Under the pieces are notes generated by a model, which did no database searches, was not told where the DNA came from, and worked only from the letters and a program-made list of their open reading frames with translations. A stretch of DNA of 64,000 nucleotides from Diplonema papillatum (lineage: Eukaryota > Euglenozoa > Diplonemea > Diplonemida > Diplonemidae), in NCBI GenBank assembly GCA_030068145.1, contig JAPJBO010000896.1, positions 1 through 64,000 of the forward strand, read 5' to 3'. Below, piece after piece: positions 19,020-29,639 of the stretch. The translations under genes were made by a program, and so were the position numbers. Every line of letters starts with the position of its first letter. Positions within the stretch are counted from its first letter, which is position 1.

Positions 19020-20640
19020 CCTAAAGGACGTTGCTATAAAAAGTATGCCATCATGTACAAGATGTGGTCACGTGTTCTGTCACGCACTGTCAGCGTGCCA
19101 TGTGAAATCACTCGATTCCTAGTACCAGCACCAAAATCTTCCCCACGGACGAGTCCCCTAAAGCACGTTGCTATAAAAAGTATGCCATCATGTACAAGAT
19201 GTGGTCACGTGTTCTGTCACGCACTGTCAGCGTGCCATGTGAAATCACTCGATTCCTAGTACCAGCACCAAAATCTTCCCCACGGACGAGTCCCCTAAAG
19301 CACGTTGCTATAAAAAGTATGCCATCATGTACAAGATGTGGTCACGTGTTCTGTCACGCACTGTCAGCGTGCCATGTGAAATCACTCGATTCCTAGTACC
19401 AGCACCAAAATCTTCCCCACGGACGAGTCCCCTAAAGCACGTTGCTATAAAAAGTATGCCATCATGTACAAGATGTGGTCACGTGTTCTGTCACGCACTG
19501 TCAGCGTGCCATGTGAAATCACTCGATTCCTAGTACCAGCACCAAAATCTTCCCCACGGACGAGTCCCCTAAAGCACGTTGCTATAAAAAGTATGCCATC
19601 ATGTACAAGATGTGGTCACGTGTTCTGTCACGCACTGTCAGCGTGCCATGTGAAATCACTCGATTCCTAGTACCAGCACCAAAATCTTCCCCACGGACGA
19701 GTCCCCTAAAGCACGTTGCTATAAAAAGTATGCCATCATGTACAAGATGTGGTCACGTGTTCTGTCACGCACTGTCAGCGTGCCATGTGAAATCACTCGA
19801 TTCCTAGTATCAGCACCAAAATCTTCCCCACGGACGAGTCCCCTAAAGCACGTTGCTATAAAAAGTATGCCATCATGTACAAGATGTGGTCACGTGTTCT
19901 GTCACGCACTGTCAGCGTGCCATGTGAAATCACTCGATTCCTAGTACCAGCACCAAAATCTTCCCCACGGACGAGTCCCCTAAAGCACGTTGCTATAAAA
20001 AGTATGCCATCATGTACAAGATGTGGTCACGTGTTCTGTCACGCACTGTCAGCGTGCCATGTGAAATCACTCGATTCCTAGTATCAGCACCAAAATCTTC
20101 CCCACGGACGAGTCCCCTAAAGCACGTTGCTATAAAAAGTATGCCATCATGTACAAGATGTGGTCACGTGTTCTGTCACGCACTGTCAGCGTGCCATGTG
20201 AAATCACTCGATTCCTAGTACCAGCACCAAAATCTTCCCCACGGACGAGTCCCCTAAAGCACGTTGCTATAAAAAGTATGCCATCATGTACAAGATGTGG
20301 TCACGTGTTCTGTCACGCACTGTCAGCGTGCCATGTGAAATCACTCGATTCCTAGTACCAGCACCTAAATCTTCCCCACGGACGAGTCCCCTAAAGCACG
20401 TTGCTATAAAAAGTCCCCCTGCTAAACAGGTCACGTGCTCTGCACTGTCAGCGTGCCATGTGAAATGTGAAATCACTCGTGATTCCTAATACCAGTGCCA
20501 AAATTTTCCCCACGGACGGGTCCCCTAGAGCACGTTGCTATAAAAAGTATGCCGTCATGTACAACATGTGGTCACGTGTTCTGTCGTGGCACTGTCAGCG
20601 TGCCATGTGCAATCACCCGCGATTTCTGTGTTAAGAAGTG
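19020..20640 (+). repeat. 137-bp satellite, ten near-identical units plus diverged ends
   Basis: The repeat start TACAAGATGTGGTCACG recurs every 137 bp from 19053 to 20286. The only clear variation is a C/T change near the repeated CTAGTA(C/T)CAGCACC. Each unit carries GCTATAAAAAGTATGCC about 17 bases before an ATG, and the palindrome GGACGAGTCC. Two decayed units follow at 20425-20640. The 68-codon frame that restarts in each unit spans one and a half units and is an effect of repetition. Confidence 0.9.
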
Positions 20641-20925
20641 GGTTGTGCATACCGAAGATCGTACTCGTCGGCGTGTCACCTTTTCTGCCGGACCTGAAAC
20701 CGCAGGAACCTGAGAGTGACCCCTGATGAATCGCCCTGAGACGTGCGCCCACTTTGTCGCCTGCGCGACCTAAACCGAAGATCAATTACTTCCCCCTCCC
20801 GCCCATAATTTGATGTGCAATTCCTCCACCATTTACGCTCCGGTCCGGATGGCCAGCCTTGCGCAAACTGCTGCGAGCCGACGTGGGGAGGGTCTTACGG
20901 GGGGGTCAGACTGCACTTTTTTTAC

Positions 20926-21215
20926 CTAAGCGCCACTTGGAAGGAAATGCTCGACAAAAGCTGCCAGACAAAGAACCGAAGGGATTCCCAAGTGCTGTAA
21001 CTACCGAACCACGTGTTGAATGGACGTGAGGTCATGCGGGTCTACCACCTACACGGCAAATCACATAAACACAACAAGTCAAAGCCCTGAGTGAAAAAAC
21101 AACACACGGTGGTGTAGACGAAGAACAAATCAGATTGTGTTTGTATTGTTCTTGCCCCTCTACCTCTATATTTCCTCCCTTCCATACGGAGTCAAAGCAG
21201 CTACGTCGAGTATTT
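20926..21215 (+). repeat. Dispersed repeat family 4, copy 3
   Basis: This is a near-complete copy, including AACACAACAAGTCAAAGCCC, the GGTGGTGTAGACGAAGAAC segment and the GTCGAGTATTTTTC end. Confidence 0.8.
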
Positions 21216-22158
21216 TTCACGACCCGAATCGAGGTCACCTCATGGTCAGATATCGGTGCGAAGCACAGTGTGAACCTCGGGAAACCGCGTGCGCCTCCCT
21301 TTTTTGACCACCGTTTTTGCGGTCAAAAAATAGCGGATCTGGCGCTTCCTGTGTTCGAGCGCCCTTTCTTCAACCCGTTTTCGTCATCTAGCGGGAGTGA
21401 GGATAGTACGCTGCTGTGCGATCGAGTTTTGCTCTGGACGAATCGCATATTTGTGGGACACGACAACTGGCGCCGCTTGTGCCCTTCCTTCGCGGTCCGA
21501 AAATGGCGTGCGTTCGAGCTGGTGCAGTGTCGTGCTTTCGCCTCGCAGCTACGCGCCCTCGTGGTTGTGCGTACTCACCCACCTCGTAAATATGAGTACG
21601 TCTCAAAAAGAGACCTCAGAAACTGTGCCCATTTTTTTAATTTGCGACCAGGCGTTGTCTGATTCACCATCAGTATAGACTTTCTCCGACGTGCTGCAAT
21701 TCCTGCTTGGGTGGGGACACAAAATCCCATGAAATCGAATTTTGGTTGGGAGACGTAGAAGCCTCGCGGAAGTCATCTAGTGGCCAAACCGAGCTCAGAA
21801 ACTTCGGTATATAGGAACGGTGCAGGTCAGGGACACCCGCGTGGCAACGCCTTTGTCGCAAATTGAAAAAAATGAGCACGATTTCCAAGGTGGGGGGAAG
21901 ATTCGCCTGCCGATCATATATCCACTCACTGACAGGCTAATACTACGGACTGATATCCTCGAGGACGGCACCGCATATCTTGACAGTCATCCCCCCACCC
22001 CAGGGCCCCCCCCCTCCAACACGTCTCCCGCGGCACGTTGAATTTGTAGATACCAGACGCATTGCTCTCCGGACCCGTCCACCACCGCAAAACAAATATA
22101 CAAACCACACCATCTGTACGTCCCACGAAAAAAAAAAAAAAAAAAAAAGCACAAAAAG
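21216..22158. other. No gene recognised; one stable hairpin
   Basis: TTTTTTGACC and GGTCAAAAAA pair around an 11-base loop near 21300-21330. A 175-codon + frame (21135-21662) starts inside a family 4 copy and has no recognisable motif. Text near 21915-22115 (TATCCACTCACTGACAGGC, CCATCTGTACGTCC) is also found near 42940-43020. Confidence 0.4.
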
Positions 22159-22250
22159 GGGGGTCTTCATTTTTTTTTCACACACACACACACACTAACT
22201 GTTACAGCGAAAGTGAAAATAAAAAAATGAAGGTTCTTTCAATCGACTCG
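22159..22250 (+). repeat. Shared module also found at 11663-11735
   Basis: CACTAACTGTTACAGCGAAA and GTGAAAATAAAAAAATGAAG correspond to the earlier copy, with a (CA) stretch added in front. Confidence 0.6.
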
Positions 22251-22457
22251 TCATGCACCGCACCATGTAGAGGATACATACAACACCTCGGAGGATAGGA
22301 TGGTATACATACGCCACATACCATATCACCCCTTCCACGAATTTGGCCGAAAATCGGCCAAAGAACGTCTAAAGTGCCATCTGGGGGTCAGATTTTGGGC
22401 TATATATCGAGTTCCAAAAGGGTGCCGATACATGCCGCGGATAGCTCTTTCCGTATC

Positions 22458-22757
22458 CAGGGATTATCCTGCATGGTTAAAAATTATTTCTTCACAGCAA
22501 AAGAAAAGTATTCTGAAACAGGCCGGTTAAAAAAGATTTTTTAACCACGGGAGTTTCTGGTGAAAACTTTTTTGTGCCTGCAAGGCCAGTGTCACGGAGG
22601 CTAGAGGACCCGCAAGACCCACAGGTGGGGTCTACAACAAAGTGGCGAAGCAGCAACTCGCACACCAGGCTCATCAAAAAAACCTCGCTCAACGTGGAAA
22701 AAAAAATCTTTCCGGCCATGCTGCGGACTTTTTAGCCAGGGATTAGAATAACCCCTG
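22458..22757. mobile_element. Family 3 MITE, copy 2 (300 bp)
   Basis: The ends are CAGGGATTATCCTG and AATAACCCCTG. CCGTATC abuts the left end (22451-22457) and recurs two bases beyond the right end (22760-22766), a probable TSD. Conserved interior words are GGCCAGTGTCACGGAGGC, AGAGGACCC and ACAAAGTGGCGAAGCAG. Confidence 0.8.
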
Positions 22758-22970
22758 GACCGTATCCCCAAAAAAAGAAAATTCCGATTTTTTTTTGCTC
22801 AAATTTGACCTACACGTTGGCGGATCGAACGAAGCAAAATCTGTGACACTTTTTCGTGGAATGAGTGATATACCTACAGAACGTAGTATTCAAACCATAG
22901 TACCACAGCACGTCGATCCGCACCACGTAGCAGAAGAGTACACGCAGTAAACTACTGGTACTAGGATAGT

Positions 22971-23010
22971 GCATGCTAATCCATGTGGTTCATGTACTCA
23001 AAAGAAGCCA
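22971..23010 (+). repeat. Family 17 module
   Basis: GTGCATGCTAATCCATGTGG and TTCATGTACTCAAAAGAA are the same text as at the window start. Confidence 0.6.
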
Positions 23011-23029
23011 ATACTAGGATAGCACGTAG

Positions 23030-23515
23030 GTGCGCAACTCTACGACCGCTCAGGAACACCTTCTCTGAAAGAAGACTTGTACTCACGTACATCCCTGGAT
23101 GCTACCAGGGCTTACGCTCCACGTGTGGAACGTGTGGATTTCCACACGTTAATTCTTTTTGGATTTTGTTCCCCCACGTGTGGATCCACACGTACCACAT
23201 GTGGATTTTGATTTATTGGTCCACATGCAGGGGAGTCTAGGCCCACTAGCGGTCAAGGCCGCACAGCCAGGTGTCGTCGGAGTCAGTAGCAACACTATTT
23301 TTTTTGCCGTCGCACATGAGGGGAAAGTTTTTTTTTTTCCCCTCGAACCTTAAGCGCCCACACGTGAACCACACCTATTTTCTCTGAGACCGAAAACGGA
23401 GCGTAAGCCCTGTGCTACTCAGTATCGGAGCGCAACGCCCGATCCAACCCGTCGCAGACGAGTGAGTGTTCCAGACGAGCTCGGTGTGGAGTTGACCCCG
23501 ATCATAAACAGAAGA
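23030..23515 (+). repeat. Family 19 copy interrupted by a MITE
   Basis: The left part runs to CCCTGGATGCTAC and the right part resumes TGCTACTCAGTATCGGAG. The continuous form is at 11735-11960, where CCCTGGACTACTCAG spans the junction. Confidence 0.75.
23106..23412. mobile_element. Family 9 hAT-like MITE, copy 2
   Basis: The TIRs match those at 14894. TGCTAC abuts both ends (23100-23105 and 23413-23418). Inside, CCACACGTTAATTC, GGATTTTGTTCCCCC and TGGTCCACATGCAGG are the same as in the other copies. Confidence 0.85.
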
Positions 23516-24177
23516 AGAAAAGAGAAGAAGAAAAAAATAAAATCCTCACTCCTAAAAATGCTTGTGTCTGTCACTCTCGTCCACCACTCCTGCTCTGCTT
23601 GCCGCGCGCCGTATGGTTGGAGTAAAAAGGTGAAGCCAGAAAGCTGCTAATCTTGCTGCTGACCACATGAAGTGGTGCCACAGGAACTCCGAAGAAAAAT
23701 GAAGCAAGTGGGAAGGGAGGGAGGGGAAGCAAGCTACTTTGTTTCTCTGGACGGATTGGGAGCGGCAAACCTGTCGTTCGGTCATTATTATTAGTCTTCA
23801 AAGAAACAAGTTTCTTTTCTTACCAAAAAAAAAAAAAAACACGCACGAGATCAAGTCTAGCTCGAAGATACGATAAAACAAAACATTTCTTTGGAAACCC
23901 CACATCACCACAAGCACGCACGAAGCTGAACTTCACAAACACACAAAAGGTCGAAAGACACCAATCTGTACGCCCATTCGGGATCGTCGGAAACACGAAA
24001 AAAAGTCGCAAGACACCAAACTGATTGTCCCTCTGTGGATCGACGGGGAGCACAAAAAAAAAAGAGACAGGAAGGCTACGCCCCACCAACCATTTCAAAA
24101 CCGCATGCAACAACGTGCCCGAAAAACGGTGCCTGCGCGGGAAGGAACCAAAGTACCACCCAATGGATCAGGGGATC
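23516..24177. other. No gene; tandem pair of a short module
   Basis: The module ending GGATCG(A/T)CGG, then an AACACGAAAA-like tail, occurs twice in a row at about 23949-24006 and 24007-24065. Its single copies are at about 16793 and 29900. The rest is A-rich or unassigned. Confidence 0.45.
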
Positions 24178-24480
24178 GTGCTTTGGTGGTTGATCAGAAT
24201 TCCTGACCTGAAAATGACACAGGGATACGTACAAGTGGGAAAACGATCAACCGGCACGCACAACCATAGCGAAGCGCCTTTCTTTTTTTTTTTGTTTTTG
24301 TTTGGCAAAACCCCGTTTTCACATTTCTTCTTTTTAAACAACTTTTCTCCTTTCCTACTTACTTTGATCATAGGTGTCACGGCAAGTTTTGGCAGTCAAA
24401 TTTGACGTGGGCGGCTTTAGATTTACATCTGAATGACACCTCAACACAAAACAAGTTGTCGACAACTAACAAGTAAAAGA
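24178..24480 (+). repeat. Family 21 copy 3 and family 16 uninterrupted copy
   Basis: 24178-24285 carries TGATCAGAATTCCTGACC and GTGGGAAAACGATCAACC (family 21). 24366-24480 carries GGTGTCACGGCAAGTTTTGG, GGCGGCTTTAGATTTACATC and AACAAGTTGTCGACAACTA (family 16) without the insertion seen at 28709-28980. Confidence 0.65.
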
Positions 24481-25013
24481 ATAAAACAAAACTACGCACT
24501 TCTTCTTCCGCGGGAAATCCTCTCTAAATCATTGTACGAAGCAACTCCCGTAATCAAAACTCCGCAAGCACCTGTCGAATATAGCCCCGATTCCAAAGCA
24601 TGCGGCATCCATTTCTTGTTTGCGGCGGGCCCGTGCAGCTTTGTTCGTGAATGAAAATGATCGTCGAGCTGCGTTTTCCGCGCGCGTCTCTTTCAAATTT
24701 ACAATTCATTGTCACCTGCGAAACAAGATACACTCCAGTCCGTAATTGATCAAGTAATATCTTGTGGAATTGTATTTTTGTATAAGCACCCCTGCTTTGT
24801 AGAAAATGCTCGAGGAGACTGCAGTGTATATACCGGTATCGAAAACCGAAAAGAAAAAAGACAGACCCTAAAATCCCGGAACCTCGAGCGAACTTTAGCT
24901 CTGAAACCCGGTGTGCTACAAATACCCCTGCAGACAAATCGTGGACAAATTCACAGCGCCGCAAGCCATGGAAATGGCAAAGCACATATGAAACAAGAGC
25001 GCGCGCTAAAATA
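24481..25013. other. Mostly unassigned, with a family 5 stub
   Basis: 24770-24822 is the first 50 bases of family 5 (CCTGCTTTGTAGAAAATGCT). A family 1 trace (CCTCGAGCGAACTTTAGCTC) is at 24880-24900. A 164-codon minus frame (24554-25048) has no recognisable motif. Confidence 0.4.
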
Positions 25014-25168
25014 AGTCGAATAGTCGGCAATGAGCAACAAAGATACACGCACTGCCACTACAGCAGGTGCGATACGCACACTAACATACTATACCTTAAA
25101 GTAGCCTTTACGACAATGGTCACCCGGAGACTTTAAAACACCGAATCCTACGCGAACTTGCACTCCGT
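25014..25168 (+). repeat. Family 1, longer variant copy 2
   Basis: It shares the GTCGAATAGTCGGCAATGAG start with 14311-14441. The tail ends GCGAACTTGCACTCCGTC, without the CTAAAA finish. Confidence 0.65.
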
Positions 25169-25738
25169 CAAGGGCTAGGGGACCGTGTCTCCACATGAGC
25201 ACTCACCATCCCCCACACACAGCAGCGACCTTGCAATTTCCCCCATATTCCAAGCGCGTTCTTTGCAAACTCCCCCATTCCAGCCTACCACAACGAACCC
25301 GCGGTTTGGAAACAAAACATGGCCTCCAGTGGTGCAAGCACCACGCCCTCTTACAGTATCTGTGATTGTAAAAGTGTTGGACCGAACACCCTTCCCAATA
25401 TCGGCGATTACAAAAAAACATGTCCGACAGATTTTTCCATTTCCGGAAAGCAGATTCTTCTCCCCCGCCCTCCATCCATCTCTCAAAAGAAACAAGCCCT
25501 GCTAAGCAACAAGATCCTGACAACCTGCGGCCATAGTGCCGCGCAACCAAAAAAAGAATATACCGGCTGTGCTCGCACTTCAATTCTGACATCGTCATTT
25601 GGGAGTGTGGCCGACCGTACACAACTCAAAGGAAGGTACCGTTTTGCCAAAAGACCCGTCAATGGGTCAAGGAAGCCACCCCACACCGGAGAGAGCCAAT
25701 CCCACCACCGTGAGGCAGGCTTATGCCCTTTTCTTTTT
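25169..25738. other. Family 20 fragment, otherwise unassigned
   Basis: CCCGCGGTTTGGAAAC and GTGGTGCAAGCACCACG near 25300-25350 are a broken family 20 copy. The rest shows no gene or repeat I recognise. Confidence 0.4.
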
Positions 25739-26016
25739 ACATAAGCGCCAGCTTGAAAGGAAATGCTCGACGATGCTGCCCGACAAAGAACCGAAGGGAT
25801 TCCCAAGTGCTGTAACTACCGAACCACGTGTTGAACGGACGTGAGATCCTGCGGGTCTACCCCTACACGGCAAATCACATGAACACAACAGGTCAAAGTC
25901 CTGAGTGAGAAAAGTGGTGTAAGCAAAGAACAAATCAGATTGTGTTTGTATTGTATTTGCCCCTTACCTCGATATTTCCTCCCTTCCATTTTTCGGAGTC
26001 AAAGCAGCTACGTCGG
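25739..26016 (+). repeat. Dispersed repeat family 4, copy 4
   Basis: This copy is close to the family consensus and carries GAAAAGTGGTGTAAGCAAAG in the middle. Confidence 0.8.
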
Positions 26017-26088
26017 GTATTGCTCCTTTTTGCTCTTTACTGCAGATGAACTCGTCCCCTTCGAGTCGATCATCGCTCGTGTGGATGG

Positions 26089-26111
26089 CGCCCAAGGCCT
26101 GGCCTTGGGCG
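26089..26111. other. Perfect hairpin with 11-bp arms
   Basis: CGCCCAAGGCC and GGCCTTGGGCG are separated by one T; a real loop would open at least one pair. No coding context explains it. Confidence 0.6.
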
Positions 26112-26249
26112 TCCTTCGAGTGCTGCTTTGGAAGGTGATTCAGGGTCTTTCCAGGTTTGTCGTTGAGTCCGTTTCCGCGTCAGTATTTATGGCAGGACTA
26201 ATTTTTTTTATAAATCATTAATCATAGATGTACGCTTGTATGGGCTGAG

Positions 26250-26340
26250 CAGGCCTTGCGTTCCGCATGCGGAACGTACGGAATCCCGCACGTGAATAAA
26301 ATTGTGATTTTCCGTACGTGCGGAATTCCGTACAGGCCTC
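26250..26340 (+). mobile_element. Family 10 short TIR element
   Basis: It reads GCAGGCCTTGCGTTCCGC, ATGCGGAACGTACGGAAT, a centre AATAAAATTGTGATTTTCC, then CGTACGTGCGGAATTCCG and TACAGGCCTC. The order matches family 9 word for word in layout but with a different subterminal palindrome. It is only about 90 bp. Confidence 0.55.
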
Positions 26341-26495
26341 ACGACCTTCTCATTCACGGCCGAGGAAATGAGAAGCTTGCCGCCGCATACCGCATGCGGT
26401 GGCGTTTTTCACTTGCGTCCCTGCCACCGCGGAATGGCACTGCGTTCAACGAAAACGACACACTCTTTCGCACATCATCATCGTCATTAGTTGTA

Positions 26496-26941
26496 TGCAC
26501 TGCGCACCCGACAACTCTCCACAACGTGGTCAGAATAGTCAACCGCATTGGCCCACAATACTTTGTGGCCACTGTGGCCGGCAATCTCTTCCCCGCGAAA
26601 CCCCCAGGGAGATACGAAAAGGGTTCGTACCGTCGGATTTGATTCCCACCCGGCATTGGTTATTGCCCATTTTTCACACGAGCCACAAAGGAAAAAAAAA
26701 AATCTTTTTTTAGCCACATGCAATGTGTGAGGAAACTGAACCGCCCAAGTAGGACCTTCTGATCATGATCATTTGCCAAATTTGCCACCTGAAACCACGT
26801 CCAGGATTTGGGCTCATTCCCTTTCTACTTTCTCCTACTCTCGCGGTGTACGGTTTCTAGCACGAGAGCCACAATGTATTGTGGTAAACGTTGAGGCTAT
26901 TCTGACCACATTGTGGGCAATATGTGTGCGCACAGTACGTG
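26496..26941. mobile_element. TIR element that carries a family 6 copy
   Basis: ACAACGTGGTCAGAATAG (26521-26538) is inverted at 26898-26915 with 17 of 18 matches. CTGCGCAC is matched by GTGCGCACAG at the outer ends, so the TIRs reach about 45-70 bp with gaps. GTAT flanks both sides (26493-26496 and 26942-26945). No coding sequence. Confidence 0.65.
26709..26850 (+). repeat. Dispersed repeat family 6, copy inside the TIR element
   Basis: It runs from AGCCACATGCAATGTGTGAG to CCTTTCTACTTTCTCCTAC and lies wholly within 26496-26941. Confidence 0.75.
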
Positions 26942-27029
26942 GTATCAACCGCGGTTCTGCGAGGGACGAGATCCTCTTTTATCTTTTCCCTGGAAGGCTC
27001 GATGATCATCGCGGCGATTTTTCCCCCTC

Positions 27030-27235
27030 CCTCCACGGGTGGTTACGAGCGCTGATTCACACCGCTGTCCTGTCTGCAGACACACGAGACGGTCTGCCTC
27101 CACATTACGCGTCCGTGGCTGAAAGAATGCAGATAGGCTGCAGTGTTGAGCACGTACCATTTGACAAAAGCACCCCCCCCCCTATCAACCATTCATTGAG
27201 AAGCAGTGCTCTGCCTAACATTAAACTAAGATGTG
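27030..27235 (+). repeat. Decayed family 11 piece and family 12 tail
   Basis: GCGCTGATTCACACCGCTGT and CCTGTCTGCAGACAC, then CTGCAGTGTTGAGCACGTAC, are family 11. AAGCAGTGCTCTGCCTAACA (27201-27220) is the second hairpin of family 12. Confidence 0.55.
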
Positions 27236-27420
27236 ACCGCTCCAAGGTGGTTTCCTCAGCAGCGACCAAGAAAAAAAAATTTTTTTTTGGCCCAAATCCT
27301 CCCAAAAAAGCACTCGAAAAAAAAATTTTTGACCCACTTTTTCCACCATTTCACCTTAGAGAATTTAGCTAAGGTGGGTCCCACAGTAGGTCCACAGTGG
27401 GTTGCACCAGGAGGGGGGGG
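27236..27420 (+). repeat. Dispersed repeat family 15, copy 1
   Basis: AAGGTGGT, GCGACCAAG, a run of nine A and ten T, GGCCCAAATCC, and CCATTTCACCTTAGAGAATT are shared with 41258-41445. Both copies end in a long G run. Confidence 0.65.
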
Positions 27421-27534
27421 TAGGGGGGGGGGGGGGGTACCCACCCCCACCCAGGGTTAGCAACTTCGTTTTGGGTCTCAGGCTTAGTATCAGCACTGCC
27501 CCCCCCCCCCCCTAACGCCGCCCCCTCCTTTCGT

Positions 27535-28025
27535 AATAATACTGACGGGATCATTTCCGGATCAACGGTTGCACAGAGAAAAGCGAAGCCAACGAAAAAA
27601 AAAAAAAAAAAAAAAAAAAACTGACACTAGTTGTCGTCGGGAAAAAAAAAAAAAAGTGCTAGAGGTTTGTATCCCTGCACACGTGCGAAGAAAAAACAAC
27701 ACTTTTGCCTTCTTATGGCACCCCCGAAAACCGAAAGTGACGAAGTACGCAAGAACTCCGCACAGACTACTCAGAAACTCCGCAATACGGGGGAGGCTAC
27801 TTCTTATACTCCATAGCTGAGGTGGCTAACTGAGTGCCTAAACGGTCCTGATAAGAGCTTAATTATAACTTGCCACTCGCAGCTCTCGCCGTTTCACAGA
27901 CCCCGCACGAACTACGCAATACGGGGGTATTCTATCACTTTCCATCACCTTTGGTCAGTTGCTGCTGATCGTCTGTGTTACTTCGTTTATCAGCGCAAGC
28001 CTCAACTCCGGAAATGTTCTTGTTG
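27535..28025 (+). repeat. Broken family 7 and decayed family 13
   Basis: Family 7 text starts at 27538 (ACTGACGGGATCATTTCCGG) and is split by two A runs near 27597-27620 and 27641-27655. 27719-27930 has CACCCCCGAAAACCGAAAG and ACTACGCAATACGGGGG, a worn family 13 element. The 3' part of family 7 resumes at about 27950. Confidence 0.55.
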
Positions 28026-28708
28026 GTGCGCTTCCCTTCAGCAGTTCCCTCCCCTTTAGCGGATCGGTCCCATTGTCCCGCAGCAGTTTGGTTGCCTACC
28101 CTTACACTCGTATGTGCAAGGACGGCGCTCCATTCGCAAAGGACTTGTAGACCAGCGGGGGGAAACGCTCCCTCTTTCACTCTGTACAGGTGTGTCCCGA
28201 ACTCACTCCCCACCGCGGTTGCGGCCCTCCTTTTGCAGTTGTACGCAGGGTCCGCTCTCCATCGAAAGGGACTTTTTAGACCAGCGGAGGGGAACACTCC
28301 GTTCTCTGTTTCAATTTTGGATGGATTGAAGAAACGACTATCAAACAAAGATTGGCGACCGAGGATTCGAACATGGCCATGCAGAAAATCGAAGATCCCG
28401 AACAATCGGAAAGACAAAAACAACTGTTCCCCTCGGCGTCGACTGCAGTTGGTCGAGGGTGATGTCATTTGTACTTATCGGTGTATGTTCTTTGCATTGG
28501 GAACGATGAAAACGCGGGCACTTCTTAGCTCGGTTGCCCACTGTATATATCCAGTCGCGCAAAGTCTTCATTGCCCGCCGCTGTCCAGAAAGAGAGAGGG
28601 GACGCTTTATATCGAAACTCGTGACGACCCAATAGCAACAAGCGGAGAGGATCCTCGTCGACACGTGCTTCGCAACGTTCGATTCCCTGACAAATCTTCC
28701 TGCTTCGA
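28026..28708. other. Internal duplication; no convincing gene
   Basis: Two related ~70-bp segments at about 28120-28190 and 28246-28315 share GGACTT and TAGACCAGCGG. A 268-codon + frame (27975-28781) crosses three repeat families and this duplication and shows no domain. Confidence 0.45.
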
Positions 28709-28980
28709 TCACAGGTGTCACGGCAAGTTTTGGCAGCCGCTGCTCAACAAACCAGAACTCAATGCTCAACAAAATGCTTAACAAGTGCTTAACAAATGCT
28801 GAACAAAATGCTTAACAAGTGCATGCTAATCCATGTGCTTCATGTACTCAAAAGAACTCAATGCTCAACAAAATTTGACGGAGGCGGCTTTAGATATACA
28901 TCTGAATGACACCTCAACACAAAACAAGTTGTCGACAACTAGCACAAGTAAAATAATAAAGCAAACCTGCGCATTTCTTT
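28709..28980 (+). repeat. Family 16 copy with an inserted stretch
   Basis: GATCACAGGTGTCACGGCAA and TTTTGGCAG are followed by about 130 foreign bases (28734-28868). That stretch has AATGCTTAACAA-type short repeats and a family 17 module. AAATTTGACGGAGGCGGC then resumes family 16. The empty form is at 24366-24480. Confidence 0.65.
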
Positions 28981-29300
28981 TTTTACATAAGCGCCAGCTT
29001 GAAAGGAAATGCTCGACGATGCTGCCCGACAAAGAACAGAAGGGATCCCAAGTGCTGTAACTACCGAACCGCGTGTTGAAAGGACGTGAGGTCATGCGGG
29101 TCTACCTTACACGACAAATCACACAACTCTACCTCTATATTTCCTCCCTTCCATTCGGAGTCGAAGCAGCTACGTCGAGTATTTTTCCAGCCGCATACAA
29201 TGTGTGAGGAAACTGAACCGCCCCGCGTGGGACCTTCTGATCATGATCATTTGCCAATTTGCCGCCTGAAACCACGTCCAAGATTTGGGTTCAGGGGGTA
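28979..29300 (+). repeat. Family 4 joined to family 6
   Basis: 28979-29184 is a family 4 copy lacking about 80 bases in the middle. It runs directly into a family 6 copy at 29186-29300 (GCATACAATGTGTGAGGAAA), the tightest example of this order in the window. Confidence 0.75.
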
Positions 29301-29639
29301 GTAAAGGGAAGCTAGCTCTACGCTAGTAGTCCAGTGGGGCTCCTCACGTACAACAGCCCTGGACACTCTTCGTCCGCACCGGCCAACGAAAGAAAGTCCC
29401 GTGGGCCTGGCTTTAAACGTTTTGTTCATGCCAGATTTCTGAAACCTCTGTGTAGATTTTTTCAAGCGAAGTTTTCACTTTACAACAACAACACACAACA
29501 ACACACAACAAGAAACAGCACCCACCATGCTCTCCTGTTTTACCCCAAAAGCTCTCGTCCCACCCCAAAGCCTCTGCGGGCAACCGGCAACTTTAAAACA
29601 CCGATCATCTAAACCGCACGTAACGGCTTTGGCAGAAAA
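29301..29639. other. Unassigned, with a family 2 scrap
   Basis: CCGGCAACTTTAAAACACCG near 29580-29600 recalls family 2. An ACAACACACAACA simple repeat is at 29483-29510. Confidence 0.4.

Larger units (their letters stand above)
26363..26980 (+). repeat. Family 22 copy split by a TIR element
   Basis: GAAATGAGAAGCTTGCCGCC, CACTGCGTTCAACGAAAAC and CATCATCGTCATTAGTTGTA form the left part. ATCAACCGCGGTTCTGCGAG and GGACGAG form the right part. The copy at 31638-31990 joins TTAGTTTTGTATCAGCCGCG directly. Confidence 0.65.

Noticed and set aside
19020-20420. CRISPR-like appearance of regular repeats
   Set aside because: The 137-bp units are continuous repeats without unique spacers or cas genes, in a eukaryotic setting.
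26773-27372. 199-codon + frame
   Set aside because: It crosses family 6, a TIR, family 11 and family 15; no single feature supports it.
27975-28781. 268-codon + frame as a gene
   Set aside because: It spans family 7, an internal duplication and family 16, with no domain or conserved composition.
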